A stretch of 6,739 nt of DNA, taken from contig JAFVXN010000198.1 of NCBI GenBank assembly GCA_017501125.1, positions 1 through 6,739 of the forward strand. Direction: 5' to 3'. The notes beneath the pieces are model-generated. The model ran no database searches and was not told the DNA's origin. It worked only from the letters and a program-made list of their open reading frames with translations. The stretch comes from Clostridia bacterium. Its GTDB lineage: Bacteria > Bacillota > Clostridia > Christensenellales > Borkfalkiaceae. Made by a program: the position numbers and the translations under genes. This document shows, piece after piece, positions 1-6,177 of this stretch. Each line of letters starts with the position of its first letter. Within the stretch, counting starts at the first letter, position 1.

Positions 1-1
1 T

Positions 2-1303
2 CACGCCGTCGGTCACGGCTGGCATTGTGAGGTGCTTGGCTTGCCTGCAAAGGGCTGGCACAAGTTGGAGGATGAAGAGATTTCTCCCGTTATTCGCCCT
101 TATTTGTCCGAATTGAAAGGGGAGAGGCGTTTGTATTTGAAGACGCCGTTATATTCTCAGTTTTGCTATTCCAACGAGACGCTTAAAGAGATGGTGACGG
201 ACGAGGTGGTGTCTTACGCTAAGGCGAACCCCGACGTCGATTACCTTCACTTTTGGCTGGGCGACAACTACAACAACTTCTGCGAGTGCGAAAAATGTCG
301 TCAAAAAAGACCTACCGACTGGTACGTCGATATCCTCAATCGTATTGACGAAAAACTGACGGAAGCGGGTTTGCAGACGAAGATTGTCTTTTTGATTTAT
401 TACGAGTTGTTGTGGCCCGCAGAAAGGGAAAGGCTGAAGAATCCTGACCGATTCGTCTTAATGTTCGCACCCATCACGAGGGAGTATACCACCACGTGGT
501 TGGAAGGGGACGATTGGATGACGGGCGAGGTGCCTGAATTCAAATTGAACGAAGTGTCCTTCCCCTCTTCGCCGAAAGAAAATTTGGCGTTCTTGCGTGC
601 GCATAGAAAGACGTTCAAAGGGGAAGGCTTCGTCTTCGACTACCATTTGATGTGGGAGCCGTTCAAAGATTTAAGCGGTATGGTCCTTCCTCCCGTCATC
701 TACGGGGATATGAAGGATTTGGAAAAAATGGATATGCAGGGCTACGTGTCTTGCCAGATGCAAAAGACGTTTATGCCGCACGGCTTTTCGCAGTACGTGA
801 TGGGACTCACGTTGGAGGACCCGTCCGTATCCTACGAAAAGATGTTCGACGATTTCTATTCGGCAGCATACGGTGATTGTAAAGACGAGGCGATAGCCGC
901 ACTTAACGCTATCAAGAATTGCGGAGTGGACGCATATCTTCGCTACAAGCAAGAAAAATTGCCTTGTCGTTCGGGTAAATGCAGGATACTCGAGGCGAAA
1001 GAGGAGATAGAAAGACGCGCGGAAGACCTTGCCGCAAAAGCCAACGATTTGCCTGAGCCTCAAAGGATTAGCGTAGTTCGTCTCACCTTATACTTAAAGT
1101 TGGTGTCCTATTATTTCAAGGTAATTTGGACGAGATGTAAGCGCGGCGTAAAGGAAGAGATAGACGCAGAAAGGCGCAAGATGACGGAGTATCTGTTCCG
1201 TCACGAAGGGGATTTCGGCTCCTCTCTCGACGCCTTCTATTTCGACGAAATGGCAGAGGCGATTATGTCTGGGCATTGGCAGGCGGTATTGCACGAAGAC
1301 TAA
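2..1303 (+). CDS. DUF4838 domain-containing protein, putative glycan-active enzyme, 5' end missing
   Basis: This is the 3' part of a protein that resembles the DUF4838 family, large bacterial proteins found in polysaccharide-utilisation gene sets, often behind a GH20-type N-terminal domain. The frame is open from base 2, and the residues before the first possible start (GTG at 32) read HAVGHGWHCE. That looks like the conserved GHGWH stretch of the family, so translation begins upstream of the window. Bases 281-298 encode C-E-C-E-K-C, a C-x-C-x-x-C cluster preceded by an aromatic and Asp/Asn-rich stretch (WLGDNYNNF), as is typical of DUF4838. The last third (about 960-1303) is rich in charged helical segments and looks like a helical C-terminal region. 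The stop is TAA, followed after 16 bases by the next gene, so the two are probably co-transcribed. The exact reaction and substrate cannot be read from the sequence. Whether it is secreted is unknown because the N-terminus is missing. Confidence 0.72.
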   Translation, partial: HAVGHGWHCEVLGLPAKGWHKLEDEEISPVIRPYLSELKGERRLYLKTPLYSQFCYSNETLKEMVTDEVVSYAKANPDVDYLHFWLGDNYNNFCECEKCRQKRPTDWYVDILNRIDEKLTEAGLQTKIVFLIYYELLWPAERERLKNPDRFVLMFAPITREYTTTWLEGDDWMTGEVPEFKLNEVSFPSSPKENLAFLRAHRKTFKGEGFVFDYHLMWEPFKDLSGMVLPPVIYGDMKDLEKMDMQGYVSCQMQKTFMPHGFSQYVMGLTLEDPSVSYEKMFDDFYSAAYGDCKDEAIAALNAIKNCGVDAYLRYKQEKLPCRSGKCRILEAKEEIERRAEDLAAKANDLPEPQRISVVRLTLYLKLVSYYFKVIWTRCKRGVKEEIDAERRKMTEYLFRHEGDFGSSLDAFYFDEMAEAIMSGHWQAVLHED

Positions 1304-1309
1304 TTGGAT

Positions 1310-1315
1310 AAGGAG
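1310..1315 (+). promoter_or_regulatory. Ribosome binding site AAGGAG of the GH78-like gene
   Basis: AAGGAG lies just after the stop of the DUF4838 gene. It is followed by two adjacent ATG codons, at 1320 and 1323. The spacing is 4 bases to the first and 7 to the second, so the second ATG fits the usual spacing better. The true N-terminus may be one residue shorter than annotated. Confidence 0.7.
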
Positions 1316-1319
1316 AAAA

Positions 1320-3359
1320 ATGATGATTTGGATTTGGGCGGAATCAGTAAAGGATAACGGCTATTTGCAGTTCAAGACGGCGATTCCTTACAAGGAAGGT
1401 AAGGCAATCTTGCGTATTAGCGCCGATTATAAGTACGTGGCGTATGTCAACGGGCAATTCGTATCTTGCGGTCAGTACGCCGACCTCCCTGCGTATAAGA
1501 GCGTGGACGAGGTAGACGTCACCGATTATTTGCGAGCAGGCGACAACGAGTTGCTCGTCACTTCGGTACATATGGGCACGGACTTTGCCGTATCCCGTAC
1601 GATGACGGCAGGTCTTGCTTTCGAGGTCGTTTGTGACGGCAAGGTGATTGCATCTTCTAATGCCGACACCCTTTGCAGAGAGCACGCAGGCTATCAAAAA
1701 GGGGACATATTCACGCCGCAGATCGGCTTCGGCTATCAATACGATTTTACGAAAGAAGAAGCAAAATGGGGCAAATGCCGCGTCGTAGAGACGGGTTTCA
1801 ACGAAATGCCTCGTCCTATCAAAAAATTAAATATTGCAGATCCCGAGATCGGCACCGTCTGCGCACAGGGTATCTATCAGGCTCGCTTTGGTAAGACGGT
1901 TGCAGAGGTGATGCAAAACGCTTGGCTTTCCACCTTGCGCTTTAACGAAATGACGGGCAAGGATAAGATCAAAGACGCAAAACTCGTCGCACCCGTCACC
2001 TTTACGGCGGAGGGGGGAGACGGCACGTTTGCCATCGTCAATTTGGGTAAGGAGACGTGCGGACACTTGACGTTGTCCGTGACGGTAGACAAACCCTGCA
2101 AAGCCATGCTCGGATGGGGCGAACATCTCACCGATCTTCGCGTGCGCACGGAAAGGGCGGGCAGAAACTTTGGTATCGCCCTCAACTTAAAGGCTGGGGA
2201 GAACGTATTAGACGACTACCTGTACCGCATGGGTGCGCAATATTTGACGATTTTCGTCGAAAACACCTCGTTCACCCTCAACGCGTTGTCCTTGCGCGAA
2301 ACGGTATATCCTTTCAAGAAGGTGAAGAGGGATTTCAAAGACAGATTTTTGAACAAAATTTACGAGACGGGCGTGCGCACCTTGGAACTTTGCGCGCACG
2401 AGCACTACGAGGACTGCCCTTGGCGAGAACAAGCCCTCTACGGTGGCGACTCCCGTTCCCAAATGCTGTTTGGTTATAGCGCTTTTGAGGAATACGACTA
2501 TCCTAGGGCATCGCTTTTGTTGTTTGCCCGTTCGATGAACGAGGACGGTTTGATTGAACTTTGCGCGCCTGCAAGAGCCGCCATCACGATTCCTTCCTTT
2601 ACGGCGTACTGGCTGATTGCCATTTGCGACAATGCGGAGGCGGATTACAACGAAGCCTTCGTCAAAGAAATTTTGCCTTATACGGAAAAGGCTTTGGCTG
2701 CGTTTATGGCTCGTAGTGACGCGCAAGGCGCTAATATGCTCCCTGAGACGAGATACTGGAACTTCCACGAATGGTGCGACGGCTTGGACGGCGGCGAAAT
2801 CTTTAGGGAGAAGGTTCTTTCCGCGAAAAAGGACGGACCTTTGACGGTGTTGCTTGCAAAGGCGGCAAAAGGTATCGCGGCGTTGGAGGCAAAGATTGGC
2901 AACGCGCAAAAGGCGGCGGAATTCGACGCGTACGCAAGCACGATGCAAAAGGCAATCGCAGGCTTCTACGACGAAGAAAAGGGCTTATACGCATCCTATA
3001 TCGAAGAGGGCAAGAAGGCGGGATACCACGCGTATATGCAAGCCCTTGCTATCTGCGAAGGGGATATCTCTAAGGAGCGTATTGCGGCGCTTGCCAACGT
3101 GTTAAAGGCGCCCGAAGGAAAGGTGGTGGATTGCACCTATTCCACGCTCGTAATCAAATACGAAGCCATTATCAAAGCAGACGGCAACGCCGATTATTGC
3201 GTGGAAGACATTTGCAAGCAGTTCGGCGGTATGATTTTGCAGGGCGCAACCTCCTACTGGGAGACGGCGCTTGGCGAGGCGGACTTTGACGACGCGGGCA
3301 GTCTTTGCCACGGTTGGTCGTCCGTTGCTTGCTATATCTTTGCCAAATATTTAGCCTAA
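1320..3359 (+). CDS. GH78-like alpha-L-rhamnosidase (six-hairpin glycosidase)
   Basis: Probable inverting glycoside hydrolase that removes terminal alpha-L-rhamnose from oligosaccharides. The 679 residues fall into three parts. Residues ~1-130 are a beta-sandwich with a Y-V-N-G-Q-F stretch typical of rhamnosidase N-terminal carbohydrate-binding domains. Residues ~180-335 are a second beta domain (NLGKETCGHL, WGEHLTDLRVR). Residues ~340-679 are an (alpha/alpha)6 barrel. The barrel carries the GH78 signature D365-C-P-W-R-E370 followed by D377. These acids match in spacing the Asp567, Glu572 and Asp579 I recall as sugar-contacting in Bacillus RhaB. E648 in SYWET, followed by SLCHGW (H664), matches the second key Glu. 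So the catalytic acids appear intact. No signal peptide is visible, hence probably cytoplasmic. The protein stops right after the barrel and lacks the usual C-terminal beta domain. It sits between the DUF4838 and esterase genes with very short gaps. Rhamnose specificity is inferred from family; another alpha-L-sugar is possible. Confidence 0.78.
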   Translation: MMIWIWAESVKDNGYLQFKTAIPYKEGKAILRISADYKYVAYVNGQFVSCGQYADLPAYKSVDEVDVTDYLRAGDNELLVTSVHMGTDFAVSRTMTAGLAFEVVCDGKVIASSNADTLCREHAGYQKGDIFTPQIGFGYQYDFTKEEAKWGKCRVVETGFNEMPRPIKKLNIADPEIGTVCAQGIYQARFGKTVAEVMQNAWLSTLRFNEMTGKDKIKDAKLVAPVTFTAEGGDGTFAIVNLGKETCGHLTLSVTVDKPCKAMLGWGEHLTDLRVRTERAGRNFGIALNLKAGENVLDDYLYRMGAQYLTIFVENTSFTLNALSLRETVYPFKKVKRDFKDRFLNKIYETGVRTLELCAHEHYEDCPWREQALYGGDSRSQMLFGYSAFEEYDYPRASLLLFARSMNEDGLIELCAPARAAITIPSFTAYWLIAICDNAEADYNEAFVKEILPYTEKALAAFMARSDAQGANMLPETRYWNFHEWCDGLDGGEIFREKVLSAKKDGPLTVLLAKAAKGIAALEAKIGNAQKAAEFDAYASTMQKAIAGFYDEEKGLYASYIEEGKKAGYHAYMQALAICEGDISKERIAALANVLKAPEGKVVDCTYSTLVIKYEAIIKADGNADYCVEDICKQFGGMILQGATSYWETALGEADFDDAGSLCHGWSSVACYIFAKYLA

Positions 3360-3366
3360 CGAAAAA

Positions 3367-3371
3367 AGGGG
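3367..3371 (+). promoter_or_regulatory. Ribosome binding site AGGGG of the esterase gene
   Basis: AGGGG, in a purine-rich stretch that fills the 18-base gap between the rhamnosidase-like stop (3357-3359) and the esterase ATG, lies 6 bases before ATG 3378 and supports that start. No promoter or terminator fits in the gap, which supports co-transcription. Confidence 0.65.
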
Positions 3372-3377
3372 AAAAGG

Positions 3378-5429
3378 ATGTTGAGACTATTTGGTTATTT
3401 TAAGGACGGCGCGATTATTCAAAGAGGTCGTCCTATCACGGTAAAAGGCTGGTGTGAGAAGGGGTGCGTATGCACGCTTTCAGGCCCCGATTTTATGTGG
3501 GGGAAGAACTGTGAACCCGACGAATCGGGTATGTTTACTTTGCAGTTTCCGCCCGTCACGGACACGGAGAACACCTTCGAGATCACGCTTACGCAAGGCG
3601 AGGAAAAGGTGAGTGCTAGCGTCCGTTTCGGCGACGTCTATTTGACGCTCGGTCAGTCGAATATGGCGTACGCGTTGCAGTCGACGGAAGACTGGCAGAG
3701 TTGGGTGGATAGGGCGAAGGATTTGCCCGTGGCGATTTTTGATATGCCCGAAGACGCGCCCACTCCCGACAAGGTAATGCGTCCTTACGAACCGCAGGAA
3801 GATATCCCTGAAAGATTCGCGTGGAAATTCGGCAAAGACGTGCGCTATGCATCCGCCATTTCCGCCCACGTTGCGATTCTTGCCGCAGAGAAAAAAGGGA
3901 TTCCCATCGGCGTGGTACATACGTCCATGGGTGGTCTTTCCATAGAAAGTTATATCCCGCACGATCTCTTTGAAGAGATGCCCGACGTCAAGGAATTTGC
4001 CGTTAAAGTAGGCAGGTATCAGACGAAGGAGGAATATAACAACGTCGGCTTTAGGAATTATACCCAGAGCGCAGGCGTATACAACGAAAAATTGGCACCT
4101 TTTAAGGGCTTCCAGTTCACGGCGGCGGCGTGGTATTTAGGCGAGAGTTCCGCTTTCGACTTAGAGTACGCACAGATGTTCGTCAAAGAGATGCAACTGA
4201 TGATAAAAGGCGTGCGTCGTTTGTTCGGCGCTGATTTGCCCTTCGTCTGTTCGCATATCGCGTCGGAGTATTACCCTTACGGCGACACCTACGGCTACCT
4301 GTACGTCAACGAAGCGCTGACGGCAGTGGAAGAGGTGGTAGAAGGGGTTATTTCGGTGCCCGTCTACGACGTCGAGCCGCGCTGGCTCGTGCCCGACGGC
4401 GAGAGATATTATCACCCCATACACCCCACCAACAAAGCCCCCATTTCCGATCGTATTTTCAAGGCGTTCGAAGACGGGAAGAAATGCCCGAAGATTACCT
4501 CCGTTTCCTTTGACGGCGGCAAGGCTGTCTGCGTAGTTGAAGGTGCTGACGGCGGGTTGCGACAAGGCGATTACGAAGGGTTTACCCTTGCGGACAAAAA
4601 AGGCGAATATTTCAAGGCGACGGCAAGACCTATCGGCGAGGATAAGATTGAGGTGACGGCAGTCGGTGTAAAGGAAGCGACGGCGCTCACTTACGCCTTC
4701 TTGCAATACCAGGATTTTTGCAACGTTAAAGATAAAGCGGGCAATCCCCTCGTGCCTTTCAGGACGAAGGTGGAACCCGTGACGGACGACTATTTCTTTA
4801 CTCCCGCGTATACCGTCAACGGCGCTACGGAAGTATACGAGAATACTTTCGGCACGGTAGCAGGCGTGGCGCAAAAGGTCCCCGTATGGAAACAGGGCGA
4901 GATTTACGCGGCGTCCCCCGTCAAACTCCTTTCGACGGGCGAAGAGATTATCGTGCGTGCAAAACCCGACAAGAACAAGTTCTCCAACTTTGGCGTTTCC
5001 CCTGCGGTATGCCTTTCTGGACACAAGAATTACTTAGACAAATTCTCCTATCTTTCCGTCGATTTGTGCGCGGATAAGAAGGTGGATTTTGCAGGGGTAG
5101 TGGTTCGCGACGTCAAAGGCGACACCTATCGCTTTAATTTACTTAACGGCAAGGCGAACGCAGAGATCTTGCCCGTCACGGACGATTACTTGACCTACAC
5201 GGTCGATTTGACGAAAGGGGTGCGAGGTGACAGTGCTCCCGTCAAGATGACGAAGGCGCATAGACAGCAGATTGTGTCCGTAGAATTTTGCTTTACGGCA
5301 AAGACGACGGCGCCCGTCCAAGTCTGTATCAAGAACGTTCGCTTGACCGATCACAACCTTTCTAAAAAGCGCACGCTTGAAAAGAAGAAGGTGGCGGCAA
5401 GGAGCGATACGCAACTCCCCACCAACTAA
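3378..5429 (+). CDS. Sialate O-acetylesterase-like (SASA/SGNH) carbohydrate esterase with C-terminal extension
   Basis: Probable carbohydrate O-acetylesterase of the sialate O-acetylesterase (SASA) family, which cleaves acetyl esters from sugars. In this setting the substrate is more likely acetylated oligosaccharides than sialic acid. Residues ~1-85 form a small beta domain. The SGNH-type core follows, with G92-Q-S94-N-M (S94 as nucleophile), G185-G186 in the second block, and W-Y-L-G-E-S (252-257), matching the WYQGES block. H349 in I-H-P-T-N-K is the likely catalytic His. Residues ~375-463 form the usual beta domain ending in P-F-R-T. From ~475 an additional stretch of about 185 residues follows, rich in beta-strand patterns (YLSVDL, VVVRDV, VSVEFCF, VCIKNVRL). 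It resembles a carbohydrate-binding beta-sandwich. A Lys/Arg-rich tail of about 24 residues ends the protein. No signal peptide is seen, so it is probably intracellular. Oddity: the residue two before H349, usually Asp in this family as I recall it, is Pro347. It is the last gene before a strong terminator. Confidence 0.82.
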   Translation: MLRLFGYFKDGAIIQRGRPITVKGWCEKGCVCTLSGPDFMWGKNCEPDESGMFTLQFPPVTDTENTFEITLTQGEEKVSASVRFGDVYLTLGQSNMAYALQSTEDWQSWVDRAKDLPVAIFDMPEDAPTPDKVMRPYEPQEDIPERFAWKFGKDVRYASAISAHVAILAAEKKGIPIGVVHTSMGGLSIESYIPHDLFEEMPDVKEFAVKVGRYQTKEEYNNVGFRNYTQSAGVYNEKLAPFKGFQFTAAAWYLGESSAFDLEYAQMFVKEMQLMIKGVRRLFGADLPFVCSHIASEYYPYGDTYGYLYVNEALTAVEEVVEGVISVPVYDVEPRWLVPDGERYYHPIHPTNKAPISDRIFKAFEDGKKCPKITSVSFDGGKAVCVVEGADGGLRQGDYEGFTLADKKGEYFKATARPIGEDKIEVTAVGVKEATALTYAFLQYQDFCNVKDKAGNPLVPFRTKVEPVTDDYFFTPAYTVNGATEVYENTFGTVAGVAQKVPVWKQGEIYAASPVKLLSTGEEIIVRAKPDKNKFSNFGVSPAVCLSGHKNYLDKFSYLSVDLCADKKVDFAGVVVRDVKGDTYRFNLLNGKANAEILPVTDDYLTYTVDLTKGVRGDSAPVKMTKAHRQQIVSVEFCFTAKTTAPVQVCIKNVRLTDHNLSKKRTLEKKKVAARSDTQLPTN

Positions 5430-5444
5430 TCAATTGAAGGACAA

Positions 5445-5478
5445 AAAAAGATTGCAAGTGAGTACTTGCAATCTTTTT
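5445..5478. terminator. Bidirectional intrinsic terminator between convergent genes
   Basis: A perfect 15-bp inverted repeat: left arm 5445-5459 (AAAAAGATTGCAAGT), loop GAGT at 5460-5463, right arm 5464-5478. On the plus strand the stem runs into TTTTTGTTTTT, ending transcription of the glycan genes 16 bases after the esterase stop. On the minus strand the A-run at 5443-5449 reads as a seven-T tract, so the same hairpin can end the converging NUDIX transcript, whose stop is at 5496-5498. Confidence 0.92.
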
Positions 5479-5495
5479 GTTTTTGATACTAACGA

Positions 5496-5987
5496 TTAGA
5501 TTTTTCTCTTTAATTCCCTGACGGCGTTGGTGAGGAAGAATTCAGCCGTGGTGCCTTTGCGGATAAGCGCGAGGGCATCTTCGGGGGTGCACCATTTCGC
5601 CTCGGCGATTTCCTCGTTCAACTTGATGGGCGCGTCCTCGACGATGACGATAAAGTTCAGCATCAAGACGTCCTTAGTTGCGTGATAACGGGAGGACATA
5701 TATTTGGCTTTTACGACGGGGAGCCCCAGTTCTTCTTTGATTTCGCGAGGGATAGTTTTTTCGGCGTTTTCCCCCTTTCTCACGTAGCCCGCAAAGAGGA
5801 TAAAGTCGTCGTCTTCGGCGTGTTTAGCGAGCAGGATTTTATCCTGCGCACGGTTGGTGACGACCATAGAAACGGCGACGGAAAACTGCGGAAAAACGTA
5901 CGTTTCGCACTGACCGCAATAGGGAACTAACCCCTCGTTTTCACAAAATCGTAAGGACAATTTTTGTCCACATTCCTTGCAATACAT
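5496..5987 (-). CDS. NUDIX hydrolase with NudC-like N-terminal zinc ribbon
   Basis: A 163-residue hydrolase expected to split a nucleoside diphosphate linked to another group (X), in the cytoplasm and with Mg2+ or Mn2+. Residues 1-30 carry C3-x-x-C6 and C24-x-x-C27, a four-cysteine zinc ribbon like that before the NUDIX domain of NADH pyrophosphatase NudC. The NUDIX box is complete at residues 67-89: G67, E73, then R81-E-I-K-E-E-L-G-L89, matching Gx5Ex7REUxEExGU. NudC enzymes have an SQPWPFP motif just after this box. Here the same place reads S-R-Y-H-A-T-K before the conserved L-M, so NAD(H) or NAD-RNA decapping activity should not be assumed. The start is supported by AAGGGGG at 5993-5999 (minus strand), 5 bases before the ATG, and by a promoter immediately upstream. 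It is a single-gene unit, convergent with the glycan genes. Substrate unknown. Confidence 0.9.
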   Translation of the reverse strand: MYCKECGQKLSLRFCENEGLVPYCGQCETYVFPQFSVAVSMVVTNRAQDKILLAKHAEDDDFILFAGYVRKGENAEKTIPREIKEELGLPVVKAKYMSSRYHATKDVLMLNFIVIVEDAPIKLNEEIAEAKWCTPEDALALIRKGTTAEFFLTNAVRELKRKI

Positions 5988-5992
5988 ATAAG

Positions 5993-5999
5993 CCCCCTT
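5993..5999 (-). promoter_or_regulatory. Ribosome binding site AAGGGGG of the NUDIX gene
   Basis: Read on the minus strand, AAGGGGG precedes the ATG (5985-5987) by 5 bases, fixing the start. The zinc-ribbon cysteines begin at residue 3, which agrees with this start. Confidence 0.75.
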
Positions 6000-6017
6000 A
6001 TACCTTAGGATACAACC

Positions 6018-6046
6018 ATAATACCGCGTTTTTCACCGTTTGTCAA
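6018..6046 (-). promoter_or_regulatory. Sigma-70 type promoter of the NUDIX gene
   Basis: On the minus strand, TTGACA (6041-6046) is separated by exactly 17 bases from TATTAT (6018-6023), one mismatch from the consensus. The expected transcript start is near 6011, giving a leader of about 24 bases. An A/T-only stretch at 6056-6063 with the T-run at 6065-6070 lies where an UP element would be, about 45-60 bases before the start. Confidence 0.85.
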
Positions 6047-6053
6047 GAGGGAG

Positions 6054-6072
6054 AGAAAAAATTCTTTTTTCT
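6054..6072. repeat. Small A/T inverted repeat between the divergent promoters
   Basis: AGAAAAAA (6054-6061), spacer TTC, then TTTTTTCT (6065-6072), an 8-bp inverted repeat. It lies between the two back-to-back promoters, just upstream of the minus-strand -35. It may act as an UP-like or bent A-tract, or may be only compositional. No regulator is known for it from this sequence. Confidence 0.35.
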
Positions 6073-6108
6073 TACTCCATTTCCCGTCTTTTCCGCGTGG
6101 TTTCACAC

Positions 6109-6137
6109 TTGACAACGCCCACGAAAAGTCGTATAAT
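6109..6137 (+). promoter_or_regulatory. Perfect-consensus sigma-70 type promoter of dapF
   Basis: TTGACA (6109-6114), a 17-base spacer, then TATAAT (6132-6137): both hexamers and the spacing match the consensus exactly. The expected transcript start is near 6144, giving a leader of about 34 bases. That is too short for a lysine riboswitch, so no leader control of this kind is visible. Confidence 0.93.
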
Positions 6138-6165
6138 AATTGCAAGCGACTAATTTTTCGTTTTT

Positions 6166-6171
6166 AGGCGG
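6166..6171 (+). promoter_or_regulatory. Ribosome binding site AGGCGG of dapF
   Basis: AGGCGG lies 6 bases before ATG 6178. It differs from AGGAGG at one base and is a moderate match. It decides the start together with the conserved DapF N-terminus (K-K-F-Y-K-M-H-G-I-G-N-D). Confidence 0.65.
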
Positions 6172-6177
6172 TATAGT

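Noticed and set aside
32..34. GTG at 32 as the start of the DUF4838 protein
   Set aside because: The frame is open upstream to the window edge and encodes the conserved-looking HAVGHGWHCE. No ribosome binding site precedes the GTG.
2208..2948. 246-codon open frame on the minus strand
   Set aside because: It is antisense to the rhamnosidase-like gene, whose plus-strand frame has clear GH78 motifs in the same bases. The minus-strand translation shows no family resemblance.
4161..5024. 287-codon open frame on the minus strand
   Set aside because: It lies wholly inside the esterase gene, has no recognisable domain and is rich in Arg/His/Val as expected from the antisense of a GC-biased coding frame. 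No promoter or context supports it.
5682..5930. 82-codon plus-strand open frame
   Set aside because: It is antisense to the NUDIX box coding region. The Phe/Gly/Asp-rich translation has no domain.
6138..6177. Possible lysine riboswitch or leader control ahead of dapF
   Set aside because: Only about 34 bases separate the predicted transcript start from the ATG, with no stem-loop structure or terminator visible.
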